The position numbers were made by a program, and so were the translations under genes. A stretch of 64,000 bases of DNA from Rhizodiscina lignyota (taxonomy: Eukaryota > Ascomycota > Dothideomycetes > Aulographales > Rhizodiscinaceae): the NCBI GenBank assembly GCA_010015805.1, contig ML978125.1, forward strand, positions 1,240,001 to 1,304,000. The letters run 5' to 3'. Below, one piece after another: positions 11,178 through 23,078 of the stretch. The notes under the pieces were generated by a model. That model saw only the letters and a program-made list of their open reading frames with translations. It made no database searches and was not told the origin of the DNA. The number at the start of each line of letters is the position of its first letter. Within the stretch, counting starts at the first letter, position 1.

Positions 11178-14100
11178 TTCTACCCGTTTCTTTCTCCCGG
11201 TATGGTTTACGGAGTAGCATGAAGTTCGCTTTCCCTGGCTTGATACCATTTGGCTCTATGGGTGCTACGATCGAATTACACAGTGCAAGGCATGAAGGGT
11301 TGATGCGATATGCATCTCGAGGAGTTCTGGTCCTAGGTACTAGTGAGAGATTCATGTGTCTTTAATGAAAAGCAAATGAAAATATTCCGGTATCTGTAAC
11401 TGCTGTGTACACTGGCACAAGGAAAGTGATGATTTCCAGATCTCTGCTGCACACCTCAAAGCTACTATTACCGTTGAAGAGGTTGAGGGGGACTGGCATG
11501 GTGACACGAAAGTAACGCGCGAAGTCTTGGCGCGACCACGATCTCTGACAAACTTCCAACCTCCTCCGAACTTCCCTCAACAGCCCGACCTCGTACAACT
11601 TGCAGTCGCTGCGAACGCTGCGCCTCTACCCGCAAACATCCTTGTCCAAACATCATTAATTTTCAGTTACCTAAGTCTGTGCTCCCTATCCGTCAGTTTG
11701 ACAGGTTGCACTGGGCCCGCCTCGTCGTTTGGGCTGCCTCGAGGGCAGGCTGAAGAAAGCGTCGCGGCGTCATCCAAGTTACCCTTCCGCGCTCCTCTCA
11801 TAGGAGCACATCCTTCTCGTTTTGACTATGACCTGGCACTTCTCAGACTCGTCACCGCCTATTAAAGTTTTTATCTTCTTTCAATTTCAAATTCGTCTTT
11901 CCAGCTATTGATCTGATCCCCCGGCTGGTGCTATCCTGGACGCCCTCGAGGACTTACCCCTGTAGGCTCAGGACGCCGGTTGAACATGCCTTGCCGAATG
12001 GCAATCAATTTCCCTCCCTGCGGGCACGCAATCGCTTCCAGGGACCTTGGGTCGCACAGAGGCGGCTATCTCGCGTGGGCAGCTGTGGTTCGGAAGTTTT
12101 CAGGAGCCGACATATTGTACAAGTATGTGAAGAGGTGTTGTTTAAGCGATGGAGTACACACTCCAGAGCCGTGACAAGATCTACTGACAGGCGCTCTCCC
12201 TAATCCATGTCCACCAATAAAATATATCTTCTATTGCGGTCTGAGTAATCCGCAGTAATCCGCAGCGCATTGTGTAATTCGCCTAATGCTAACACCATGA
12301 ACATTAATGCCAGCAATTTTGACCAGGTTTTGAGATTATCATGCAATATGGACCCAGCGAACTTTGTACTGGAAGAACTGCGAGTCAGCTGGACCTTGGA
12401 ACGTTTTTCGTCGTACAATAGCCCAAGAGTACTTGGGGCCTAGAGTTTCCTGTAGTCGCACTGTTAGTGAGGAAGCAGAATCGGGGATCATCCACACGCA
12501 GTACCAAACCCTATCGTTAAAACCTGTCGAGAGTTGCTGCCCGAAAGTCTCAACCTCGGCTCACACAGCGACGCTCACATGACGTACAGATTTTTTGACA
12601 CAAATTATTTTTCTGGATGCTTCTGGAGCTTCTGGAAGCGATCGGAAGCGCCCATGAGCAAGTCTCGGGCGCCAACATCCTACTCCCCCAGAGAGTGGAC
12701 ACAAGAGACCGGCGGTCAAGAAAAGACGTTTTGGGTGACCTCAGACGTTCTTCGGTCGTGTGTATGTCAAAGCGGTGAGGCAAGCCACCTACATATTGAA
12801 TGCAGTCTCTACCTGTCCGTTCGAGCTACTGAGAAACATGCAGGTACACTAGTCGCGCTTGACGATGCCTAGAACGTGCGAACATATGTCGGTCCGTGCA
12901 TTTTCCAGTCCGTCGTTCCATGCCATAGGTCGTGACAGCTATATCATCTTTCCTGGGGCATCAGCATGCTGTGAGCCTCAGGGACTGGGATTCTGTTACC
13001 GAAGAGGGAGCTTATACAGCATCTCTCGAGTCTGCGTGGGTTGCGAGCAGCAAGATATCGTTCTGTCTGACGAGACACTGCGAATCAAACGGGCCAGTTA
13101 CGGTTAATCCTTTCGCTCATGCACGTGTCCGTCAGCCAATCCTCTAACGGGAAGCCTCCTTAACCCAATCCCAAATCGGCTCAGATTTGACAGATAGCCA
13201 CTTGTTTCACGGCAGACTGCAGACTTAGAGTGTTGGAAGTCTACACCGACGAGCCGTGGAGTTAGTTGGGGGAAAGGATTGCGAAAAGCAAATTCAAGCT
13301 GTTCTCGGCGGGCAAGTCCAGAGTATTCTGGCTTGCTTACGAGATCGGTAAGTTTGTAGCGACCTGACGAGCACACGACGTCAAACCAGATCAGCCACAC
13401 CAGCCTCACGTTTCCTCTACTCCGCGCCCTGCAAGTCATCGCTGGGATTGGCGTTGGCTTGCCAGGCTGCAGCCGTCAAACCAAGGAATTTCGTGATTGG
13501 CGGCTGCTCGCGATTTCCCGCAGTACTGGTGCTTAGCCGGGCACCGACTTGGCATCAAAAGTTCTGTGCGCTTTGTTGAGGGGGAAGCTTTGAATATGTC
13601 TCGTAGAATGGGTGTGTGGAGCCCAGAGTCAGGCTGCTGGTCTTCGCGCCATGCGACCGGAACCTATGGAGCAACAGGATCGATCTGAGCCCTCGGTGCC
13701 CCATGACCGACGCTCGATGTTCCCATAAAGTAGTGCGGCTCTGGTTACGGCCGCTTTCGCAGCAAAGCGTAGTACCTGAACTTGCACTTTCGTCAAGCAC
13801 TCTACAGCGTCCGTTTTGCGGTTGCTCATAGGACTCCAATTGTTCTTTTCGACAACCTTTGTTTCTCAGAAACCCCCCGGACCGTATACCGACGGGCGGC
13901 ATTGCCATAGCAAATTCTTTACCATTTATAAGTTAACTGGCACGTACCTCGTCCGTGACAACGGATTCTTCATTGACATACCGAGACGAGCCGACCGAGC
14001 TTCACCTACTCGCACCCAATCAACAATTTACTGACGTGGTTCCCGTTGTTGGAAGCGTGCCGGTTGGTTTGTCCTTTTGATTTATTCTACTTGCTTCTCC

Positions 14101-14739
14101 TGTCCCGAGCGACCTTGTTGGCCTCTGCACGGCCACCGCCAACAGTACATCACACTGACAGCACTAGTCTCCAACCCACACATACCCAAAGGCCTTTGAG
14201 CCGGCGTTTCACGCTACTGCGACGACAAAGGACCAAACGGAGAGAAACAGCAAGCCAAAGCAGCCGGCGAACGCGCACCTCTGAGATCCCGGCTATTGCA
14301 TCTGCAGGAAACGGATCTGGCCCACCACTTCCGTCGACAAGCCAGCTAGTTGATCGAAAAGGCCTCTGAGATTTTCGAACGACGCGTTACTCTGGCTTTG
14401 AATCGAGCAGAACAGTTTGTTCGCTCGGTAACGTGACTGAGGTGTGATAAAAGCAAAGGCAGTCCTCGTCATCTGCCTCTCGGCAACAGTGGTATGAGTT
14501 CATCCTCTAATTGAATATCATCCTAGTTGCTCACCGACCTTCTGCAGCACCTGCCTTGCTCGCACGAGCCAGGGCAAATACACTGCCATTCCCTCCTTTC
14601 AACTATCCCTCCCTCGCCGTACAACCGTCAACATTGTTGTTTACTTATTACCTCTGATATTGTTTACACCATCAAGGATTCAGCTCAGCAAAAGCTTATT
14701 GCACTACCGTCAACGACGGCACCTTAGAGCGCGAGCAAG
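11178..14739. other. 3.5-kb gene-poor region before the Xbp1-like gene
   Basis: I could not support any gene here on either strand. The open frames are short, start poorly, and match nothing. The right part (about 13900-14739) is pyrimidine-rich and is probably the promoter and a long 5' leader of the next gene, with several short upstream ATG frames, for example one from 14527 to 14727 ending just before the main start. A long leader is common for fungal developmental and stress regulators. A non-coding RNA cannot be excluded. Confidence 0.4.
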
Positions 14740-16437
14740 ATGATGAAGATTCAGTCCATGCTGAATCCGACCGATTCGGCTCCATACCTGTCGCGCGAAT
14801 CAACACCAGTTCAAAGTCCAGCAAGCTCCTGTCGTGCATTCTCCCCTCCCAGGTCGACGCCGAAGCCAGACAAAGTACAGAAGGACGGATTCGTCAATAC
14901 AACTGGCAACCCTAAAGGAGCAGTACGATACACACCGTTTGAGGTGCGTCGTGATCCAGAAATCGGACCTGTTCTTGATAAATACCATGTCGTACCCGAT
15001 CAGAATATGGGAAGGTTTAAGGACTACCCACGATATATACCATACACCAGCTCAAAGAAGGATTTCCAGAATAAGACTGGACGAAAGGGATTCGATGGTG
15101 AGGTTCTGCCATCATACCACTAGCCTCGCAAAGCTAACATTTCCATTCAGTCTTTCAGTATGAGTTTATTGTTCGAGACAGAGGCAATCCTTCGAAGACC
15201 AAGAAGCACCTTGTCCTCTGGGACTATCAAGTTGGACTAGTCAGAATCACTCCGTTCTTTAAAGCCTTGAATTACTCCAAGGTTCGTACTCAAGCTTCGC
15301 ATGACATTCAAACACAAACCTGATTGCGACAGACAACACCAAACAAGGTCCTCCAACTCAATGAGGGATTGGATGGTCTCACTGTTTCTATTACTGGCGG
15401 CTCACTTGCTGCTCAAGGTATACACACTGTGCTCTTCGGCTGAAAACATACTAAGATTGTTCTCAGGCTACTGGATGCCATTCGATTGTGCGAAGGCGGT
15501 GATGGCCACATTCTGCTATGACATTCGCCATCTACTGACCCCGATGTTTGGCAAAGACTTTATGGAGATCTGTCTCCTACCAACGGACAACGCCTTTGGA
15601 ACCTTCAAGATCGATCCAGCTATAGTACGCGCTTGTACAGAAGACATGCGCACCTGGCGTACGCTCTATGCACATGATGCTCCGCGCAGTGCCCCTGGTA
15701 GCCCTCAGTCTCCATCAGATGCCTACACCCCAACGTCTGCCCCAAGTACTCCACTGCTACACAAGTCGCTGCGGCCTCGAGCCACCAAACGCAAACACAA
15801 TCCTTTTTCGGGAGAGACTGAGAGCGGCTACGGCACAGACCCGGATCGCGATTTTGCTTCCAGCAGTACTTACACATCGCCTCAAGTGTCGCCGAAAACT
15901 GTCTTCGTTAAATCCGAGTGGACAAGCATCAACCGCGTCGACAGAGCCAAACGCGTCGACTCGCCTATGACTGGTCTTTTAGTGGACCCTACCCCACCCG
16001 TCCCCAGTCCTAAGAAGATTGACCGCACCAAGAGAGCTATCGATATTGAAGAGTTTATGGGCGAGACAGAGGGCTCGGATGACGACCTACGACGTCTCCC
16101 GCCGGCAAGGCTGATTCGATCCGCTGCGAAAAAGGAGAAGTCGAGCAAGCTCAGGGCGAAGGAATGGCAAGCAGCAAACATACTCCTGGGTATGGCTACA
16201 ACGGACCAATGTCTTACAAGCCCTAGCCAGACCTCTGCCGCTTCTCCTTCTGTCACGATGGACGCGACTCCAGCCACGGAAGTTTGTGATCCGATGGAAT
16301 GGACGGCAGTAGAGCTGCCCGTGCGAGCAAAAAATCTGAAGGACGAGAGCACGCGCTCAAATAAGCGCACCGCTGCAGAGGCTTTGCTGTCTCATGAGCC
16401 TTTCAGGAAGAGATCTTTCCGTCGCAGCTCGCTTTGA
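14740..16437 (+). CDS. Xbp1-like KilA-N/APSES domain transcription regulator
   Basis: Four exons (14740-15097, 15151-15281, 15333-15417, 15467-16437) close in frame to 514 residues. The second to fourth exons encode one continuous KilA-N/APSES-type DNA-binding module: VLWDYQVGLVRITPFFKALN, then VLQLNEGLDGLTVSITGGSL, then GYWMPFDCAKAVMATFCYDI and LLTPMFGKDF. In this family (yeast Xbp1, a stress-induced repressor; relatives act in meiosis and sporulation) this order is diagnostic. The N-terminal 80 residues and everything after about residue 240 are Ser/Pro-rich and probably disordered, with clusters of basic residues that may act as nuclear localisation signals. The upstream 800 bp are pyrimidine-rich with short upstream ORFs, suggesting translational control (inference). 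The subfamily could be checked by phylogeny against Xbp1, StuA and Bqt4. Confidence 0.87.
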
Positions 16438-17821
16438 AAGAAAAGTTATCGATCTTCCGATTGTATCGCGGGCAGAATCGGGCAACGCATTGCATGGAAC
16501 GGGTGAGGAACAGGCTGCATCATTGAGCCTCAGGTTTTCATTTTGCATTCTACTTCTTACTATCTTTAATCCGATTCATGGTGGGAATATTGATTGCATT
16601 TACAGGTTGGGGCATTGCGAAGGGGTCTGGGTCGGTTTGTTCCACGATTTCGGTATTTTACGTAATCCCTGTAACCAGATTCTAAAAGGGTGAGATACGA
16701 TGTATCTACCTACATTCCATTGTTGACATCACAACGTGCCGTGACATCGTATCTCACACAAATGAGTTCGTCTCACATTCAAGATGAGCAAACATCTCTT
16801 TTCGGCACAGGATACAAGCTCCACTTACTGAAGTATGCGTGATGCACTAGCCTGATGAATTAAATTGCTTCCTCATGAATATTCTCTTCATATATTGAAG
16901 ATCTTCATGAAGTTGCACTGGGTGTGTTTCATTTGCACTTCGTCAAGAGATAGTACCTCACAGATTGGTTGGTGAGAGGGTATTGTTAAATTGTCGGCGA
17001 ATCTGAGTCTATTTAAGGTTTAGTATCCTTGCTGACCCCGCATTCCCATCCAAGTCTCCTTTTTTCATCCGACATTATACGTTTGCTACCGTTCAACATC
17101 TTCAACATGGACTCACTTCAGGCGTATCGCATTTCCAACTGTACCAGCTAACTCACAACTCTTTTTGTTCTCCCCTTGTGCATGCTTTTGATACAAGCAG
17201 TGAGGGGCTCTTGATTACTGTTCCGCACGATTATGTACTCCGCATGGAGTAACATTATTCAGTGGTCTGTTTCGGCCGGTCTCCCAGGTCCTGGCTATCA
17301 CAGCAACTACATCGCACTATCTTCATATCTTTCATACAAGTCACAGTATAGACAGCTTGGAAATGGCTCTACTCCATAAAAAGCCCGAAGGCGGTGGCAG
17401 AAAGAGCGCTCCATGGACAGTTGTTTCCACGTTGAGGGCTGACGCTGTCTATCAGAGCGCTTGCTAATGCTTCTGGTTTCCCAATCTCCAAAATACCTAT
17501 TTCCAACCCGTAGAACGAAGTAATGGAAGAGCAGAGAGGTGAGTATCACAATAGTGTGATGCCGCAGCGGCGTTTTTGGACATGCTGGCGCTGGACGTGT
17601 TGCTTACAACAATTCGAGGGTGTATTGCGCATTGCCGTTTTCAACCACCTTCAATATGGCGACCTGCGCTTGATAGGATTTCGTGCACAGTAGGTATTTA
17701 ATTCTTGTCGAAGCCATTTAGTCTCAACGCAAATCTCGATCAATCTATAAACAGTGCCAGCAAATATTTCCGTTGCAGCAACTTCCCGCAGTATTCTTCC
17801 AGAACAGTGAGTTCGAGCGCA
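16438..17821. other. Intergenic region
   Basis: No gene seen. It holds the 14-bp perfect inverted repeat listed separately and AT-rich stretches near 16860-16920. An in-frame but non-AUG-supported extension (ATG at 17705) precedes the MDR gene; I prefer the later start. Confidence 0.4.
16690..16757. repeat. Perfect 14-bp inverted repeat with 40-bp loop
   Basis: The arm gtgagatacgatgt at 16690-16703 is the exact reverse complement of acatcgtatctcac at 16744-16757. It sits about 250 bp after the Xbp1-like stop codon. It could form an RNA hairpin in the 3' untranslated region of that gene or be a short relic of an inverted-repeat element; nothing else in the window matches the arms by eye. Confidence 0.7.
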
Positions 17822-18935
17822 ATGAAAGCCATCAAGATTCAGGAAGGACATAAGGCTAGCATTGAGGAAGTTCCCATCCCGAGGTTGAGGCCGTCGTATC
17901 TTCTCATCAAAACATATGCCGTTGGATGCAATCCTATCGACTACAAGCTAATCGACTTCTTGGGAATGCCCGAAAGGACCGTCGGATGTGATGTCGCTGG
18001 AATGGTTCAAGAAGTTGGGAGCAAAGTCACTGTCCCATTCAAGAAGGGTGATCGTGTTGCGGGCATGGTGCATGGCGCCAACAACGAAGAGCCTGAAGAT
18101 GGAGCTTTCGCGGAGTACGCTGTTCTAAAGGGAGATATCGCGCTAAAGATTCCGGACTGGATGAGCTTCGAAGACGCCGCAACGCTTGGAGTTGGCGTCC
18201 ATACTGCAGGGCAAGGCTTATATCAACAACTTGGGCTCCCTTGGTCTGATGGGCCATCGCAAGAGAAGTGGCCGATCCTCATTTACGGGGCCAGCAGCGG
18301 TATAAGCCTCTACGCTATGAAGTTCGCAAGATTGTAAGTAGCTTCTGCGGATACATGGGAGCTGGATCTCGAAAGCTGACACGGCATGAAACAGATCTGG
18401 ACTTGAGATCTATGCAACTTCATCTCCGCGTAACTTCGATCTGCTAAGAGCGCTCGGTGCAGTGAACGTGTACGACTATAATTCACCAACCTGCGGGGCC
18501 GATATCCGCCGTGATACAAACAATCAACTTTTCCATGTCTTCGATTGCATCTCCGCTGGCTCTTCGCTCGAGGTATGCTGTGAAGCACTCTCATCAGACT
18601 CGAGATCCCCGTTCGGCGAGCAGCCAATTCATCATACGCTCGTGGCAGTAGAGAAACTGCCGCGGCCGGACGTCAAAATGACATATGCGCTTGCTTATAC
18701 GGCCACGGGAGAAACATTCACTTTCAAGGGCGGGTTCCAGTTCCCCGGCAGCTCGGCGGACTTCGAATTCGCGAAGAAGTGGGCCCAGTTTGTCTCACAA
18801 CTGCTTAAGGGGAAGACGTTGGAGCCGGTCAAGCCTGTGGTGCAGCATCGTGGATTGGAAGGAGTCCTCGATGGTATCGATCTGTACAGGAAGGGAAAGG
18901 TCAGCGGTCAGAAGCTTGCATACAAGATTGCATGA
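17822..18935 (+). CDS. Zinc-free medium-chain reductase (trans-enoyl-reductase/quinone-oxidoreductase-like)
   Basis: Two exons, 17822-18333 and 18395-18935, give 350 residues, the usual length of the MDR superfamily's fungal enoyl-reductase-like branch. The GroES-like N-terminus (MKAIKIQEGHKASIEEVPIP, NPIDYKLIDF, GCDVAGMVQEVGS, KGDRVAGMVHG) is followed by an NADPH-binding Rossmann core (ILIYGASSGISLYAMKFARL), whose final loop is split by the intron. No structural zinc Cys cluster is present. Such enzymes include stand-alone enoyl reductases that work in trans with polyketide synthases (LovC type), but many members are not biosynthetic and no PKS lies in this window. I chose the ATG at 17822 because the family begins MKAI. 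The gene converges on the first GST, with 118 bp between stop codons. Confidence 0.85.
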
Positions 18936-19053
18936 GCATGATTTGTCATTGCCAGGTTGCATAGCCTGAAAGGATGCTAATGTACGAAGTACTGGGTACA
19001 TTACAGCCAAGGAGTGAGTAATAATCACGATATATAATCGTCCCGCACTACAA

Positions 19054-19952
19054 TCACTCCATATACCCAGCACCTGGCGCTTTATACCAATTCTCCACAT
19101 CCGCTTTCAGCCACTCGCTCGTCGTCTTCTGAATCATGACCCTCATCTCCTTCGTATCCGGATCCTTCGTGTTTTCATCGCTTGCGAAGAATGGTGCAGG
19201 GACATCTAACCCCCTCTGAACAGCTTCTCTCGCGGTGATTCGATCTCGCCAAGCTTTCACGGTCGGATATTCGTCGATGGTGATCCCACAGTACCATGCG
19301 GCAATGACCCAAGTAAAGCAAGCAATGTCAGCGATCGTGCATTTGTCGCCCACAAGATACGGAGTCCCCTTGTCTTTGAGATGCGCTTCCATAACCGAGA
19401 AGTGCATTCGGCTCTGGGCGACATAGCGCCGGATACCATACAGGTCTTCCTCGTACGCGTAGCGGAGAAAGTGAACTGACTGCCCGAGCATTGGTCCAAG
19501 GCCGGAGACTTGCCAGGATAGCTGCTTATGGTGAGTACGGCCCGTTTGGATCACAGTGAACATACCCAAGAGACGGTGCTGTAATATTCTTGCGTATCGC
19601 GAGGATACGACAAGCGGTGCTCCGGGTCGAATTGATCTGCCAAATATTGCAGGCAAGCGCCAGACTCCCACACTACGATTTCCTTTCCGTTGCTCCGCTT
19701 ATGCGAAAGTGCCGGGAGCTTGCCGTTGGCATTGATGTTCTTGGTGAACCACTCAGATTTGTGCTCTCCCTTCTGTACGTCGATAATTTTTGTCGTATAC
19801 GGAATGCTGTTCAACATTCAGCATGAGACATATCTTTACTAACAACGAAAACTCATGTACCCTAGCTCTTCCGCTACCATGGTTAGCTTGTACGGATTGA
19901 CAAGAGGAGCAATGTATAATGTCAGCTCCGTCGTCGAGTCGCCCGACGCCAT
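19054..19952 (-). CDS. Glutathione S-transferase, Ure2/YfcG-like
   Basis: Exons 19952-19861, 19806-19566 and 19524-19054 (minus strand) join in frame to 267 residues. The thioredoxin-fold half shows LTLYIAPLVNPYKLTMVAEE, then NINANGKLPAL and the substrate-loop VVWESGACLQYLADQF (ESGA is the gamma-glutamyl contact). The helical half shows SGLGPMLGQSVHF, typical of the fungal nitrogen-regulator-related (Ure2-like) class, and the N-capping motif YLVGDKCTIADIA. These enzymes conjugate or reduce with glutathione, often in peroxide or xenobiotic defence. The gene shares a 668-bp divergent promoter with the next GST, so the two may be co-induced (inference). It has no lesion, and all introns are short. 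Confidence 0.88.
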
Positions 19953-20620
19953 TGCGAAAGACTTGAAGATGATCACAAGAAATTTGATAACGTTTTGAAT
20001 GGAGACGATGGTGAAGAGTTAGAGAAACTGTCATTTTGTGAAATGAAAAGGGTCCTTTCCGATAGGAGCTTCTGCTTAGCTTTTCCTGTCAACTCGGAGA
20101 GATTCTGAAGCCCGAGGCCGCCACCTCATTGGAGCACCTCGAAAGGCTTGCGAAGAATGTCACGAGCATGCTAGATTTAAGAGCTCTTAGGGAAAATTGT
20201 ATCGCTGAAGGGAAATTGTCTTCGGTGTGCGAGGGCTAGTCTATGCCCTCATCGCTGCTCAACACCGACGTTTCTCGATTCTAGACTACTCCGAGCGCGA
20301 TTTTGTTCATTGTACGAATGAAGATTGAGAAAAAGGGGCGTCGATTACCTTATATAATGAATGTCCTGAACGCCCATTTGATATCGCCGCGGAAATATGT
20401 TCGAATGCGAGGAGTCAAAGAAAAGGCGCTAATAGATTTCATTCGTTTGTTGGTTGGTCCGAGGTCGACATCCCGCTCGGATGACGTTGATCGATATCAT
20501 GAAAATCGCATTGACGAAGCGCATCATGCAAATGCTATTTCTATCAAGTCGACCAAATTTTCATGCCTCTTTCCGGAATTGGTAGAAACCATATAGACGA
20601 ACCCTGGTTTCGTACTGAGC
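19953..20620. promoter_or_regulatory. Shared divergent promoter of two GST genes
   Basis: A 668-bp interval separates the start codons of the Ure2-like GST (minus) and the intronless GST (plus). No gene was supported. Short reading frames such as 20303-20596 look like noise. No specific motif is claimed. Confidence 0.45.
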
Positions 20621-21253
20621 ATGGCCCTCACTCTAATCTCGGCAACGCCTTCGCCCTACGCACGTAAAGTGCGGATAATGCTCGCTGAGAAGGGGGTCCA
20701 GTTTACGCTTCAAACTGAAGTGCCCTGGGACAGCACGACCAAAACAAAAGATTACAACCCACTTGAGAAACTCCCAGTTCTCATACCGGACAAGGGTCAG
20801 CCAGTCTTCGAATCGCACTTCATTCTCGAGTGGATCGAGGCACATTACCCGGAACCGCGTCTGTATCCACCAACGAAGGAGAAGGAGCTATTCGCGAAGC
20901 AGATCCAGGTCATTGCAGATGGTATGTGCGATGCTGGGGTGCTGCTATTTTTTGAGAAGCAGCGTGAGCAGCCTTCATACGAGTGGCAAGCAAGGCAGCG
21001 GCGAAAGCTGGAGGGCGGGATGAAGGCGCTAAGTGGATATGTCGGTGACAACGAGTTCATTGTGGATAATACTTTTGGGCTTGCTGATATTGCTGCTGGC
21101 TCCGCTCTTGGATGGGTCAAGGTCAGAATGCCGGAATACGACTGGCAGGGCGAGTATCCGAATCTAAAGCGGTATAGCGCTGGGCTGGAGGCGCGGAAAA
21201 GCTTCCAAGAGAGCGTGCCATATCCACAAAAGATATCGGACAAGATCGTATAG
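20621..21253 (+). CDS. Glutathione S-transferase, bacterial-like (N-domain type 3), intronless
   Basis: A single 210-residue exon. The N-terminus (LTLISATPSPYARKVRIMLA) has the SPYARKVR pattern of GSTs common in Proteobacteria (YibF-like), where Ser/Pro-Tyr begins the active helix, followed by NPLEKLPVLIPDKGQPVFES with the Glu-Ser glutathione contact (ES near residue 67). The C-terminal domain includes FIVDNTFGLADIAAGSALGW. It differs from both other GSTs nearby and, unlike them, has no intron, which would be compatible with an older bacterial transfer, though intronless GSTs of this class are also widespread in fungi. Function in detoxification is inferred from family. The start is the first ATG of the domain. 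Confidence 0.85.
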   Translation: MALTLISATPSPYARKVRIMLAEKGVQFTLQTEVPWDSTTKTKDYNPLEKLPVLIPDKGQPVFESHFILEWIEAHYPEPRLYPPTKEKELFAKQIQVIADGMCDAGVLLFFEKQREQPSYEWQARQRRKLEGGMKALSGYVGDNEFIVDNTFGLADIAAGSALGWVKVRMPEYDWQGEYPNLKRYSAGLEARKSFQESVPYPQKISDKIV

Positions 21254-21494
21254 ACTCTGGAGAGAATAGAGGAAATGAGAGTCGCATTTGCCTATTTTGA
21301 CTGTTCTGGAGTTTTGGTCATAATAAGATCATGGTTCAGAACCCTGAGTCTCGATGCATCGTGCATCATGCAAGAGCTCGTTACGTCGAGTTGATCTTCA
21401 GCTGAAGTGTAACTTCGAACCCTTACTTCGGAGCCCGTTGTAGAGTTGTACTGTGTTTCGAATCATTTTCACAGGGGCCATTCGCAAGCTCAAC

Positions 21495-23078
21495 TTACGT
21501 GCCCCCGACTCTCTTCAACAGGGCCTCCTTTGCCTTCTTCTCTTGCATCTGCGCCAGCTTACTCTTCGATTGCTTCATGGTAATGTCTTCCTCCCAAATT
21601 TCAAGCACGCTCTCCGCCTTCGTAATAGCTTGCGCCCAGCGGGAGAAATTAGGCAGACTGTCCAATTCTTTTCCAAGAGAGGCCGGAAGCAGACCGTGGC
21701 GGACGTACGCATCGGCACGAAGTATGAAAGGCGCTATAATGACCTATTCGAATAAGTTGAAACCCATATCAGCTAAAGCGGCACGCTGCATGCTCACCTC
21801 TGCCATCGTGATCTTCTCGCTTCCGCCGAAGAAAGGTTTCGCATCGCTGAGCAGCGGCTCAATCTCCTTCTTGAGCGCAGCAGCCCACTCTACACATCGT
21901 GCCTCCTTGTCTGCCTCGCTATCAGCGAGCAAGGACTTCCAGAGGAAGGGGGCCACTTTCGAGTCGTAGGTGTCGGTGAAGAAGGCGATGCGAGCGCGGC
22001 GGAGGGCACCTTCAGGCGAATTGGAGGCAGGAAGAAGGTGTGAAGGGTACAGATCAGCCAAAAACTGGGCGACAATGGCTGACTCGGTCAACGTGACCGT
22101 GTCATGGGGGGGAGTAGCCAGTGGGGAGTTGTGGAGAACCAGAGAGGGTACGAGACCGCGCTGGAGAAGAGTGAGGTCAGTGACGTCGTTGTACGGGACA
22201 TTTTCAATAATGCTGTGCAAGGAAGAGAGTGAGTGAGATGGTATTAATGATCAGATGATGGCAGATAGAATAACAAAGCATCAATTTCTAAGACTGCGGT
22301 TAAAGTGGCAAGGTTTCGGAAACTCGCTGCATCCGCTCTGAACAGGCGAGAATAAGGTATAGTGAACCTGTGACATGAGGTGGAGAGAATTTGGGATGGG
22401 AGCCACCACCACCCATCCGCCGCAATCGCGGACGATTCGCGGAAGAGGCGGGAAGGATGGCGACCGATTCGGAAACCCTGCTGCATGTACATTTTGAGGC
22501 GTCCTGCACTGCAGAATTTGGAATGCGATAATTCTGCGATGCCAGAAAGTTCCTCAGATAATAGAATACAGGCGTTCCAGAGTGAGAAATTGGTAAAAAC
22601 GGGCTCGCAGACATGCAGCAGGGGAGGAAAATTAGGTTCGGCTGCAGGAAAGACTTGCGCACAAGCGGAAAAGAGAGCTGGAAGGGACGTAGCCGCATCT
22701 GGGAAATAGAGTGGCATGACGTAGGCATAAGCTTCCAGAAGCTTTTTCTAGACTGGTAGAATCGCGCGGCAAGAGAGATTGGGGGACTGAGGGACGCGTC
22801 GCCCAATAGCTTGGCGTGCAGGTGTGGGATGAGCAGTGAGAGTATCCGAGATAAACGATGAACAGAGCCGCAAGGGATGTAGAGTGAGTGCTTACCGGGT
22901 TGACCTCAAGATACCACGGCTCTCTGGGCTTTTCGAGGTCGATGAAGACCTCGTCGCACGAGAGTCCCAACTCCTTGAGAGCAATGTGCGCGCGATGCGC
23001 ATAAGGGCAGGAGTGGTTGGTGTATAAGGTCATTTTGGGCGCATGGCCACCATTTGCTCCGTTTGCATGGCCATTCAT
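21495..23078 (-). CDS. Glutathione S-transferase, omega/SspA-like, with one long intron
   Basis: Three exons on the minus strand: 23078-22896, 22160-21798 and 21743-21495, giving 264 residues. Exon 1 has TLYTNHSCPYAHRAHIALKE; the CPYAHR motif with a catalytic Cys marks omega or dehydroascorbate-reductase-like GSTs. Exon 2 begins RGLVPSLVL and carries TESAIVAQFLADLYPSHLLP; exon 3 is VIIAPFILRADAYVRHGLLP plus a Lys-rich tail. The last intron contains an in-frame stop and is removed cleanly by gtgagc...gaatag. The first intron is unusual at 735 nt, while almost all others here are about 50 nt. I found no coding segment in it that would fit between NP and RG, which are adjacent in relatives. It is divergent from the Zn2Cys6 regulator gene. 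Confidence 0.83.

Noticed and set aside
17705-17821. N-terminal extension of the MDR enzyme from the ATG at 17705
   Set aside because: Family members begin at the MKAI start at 17822; the extension has no clear mitochondrial-targeting composition.
22300-22806. 168-codon frame inside the long GST intron
   Set aside because: No domain and overlaps another open frame; it breaks the NP/RG continuity of the GST.
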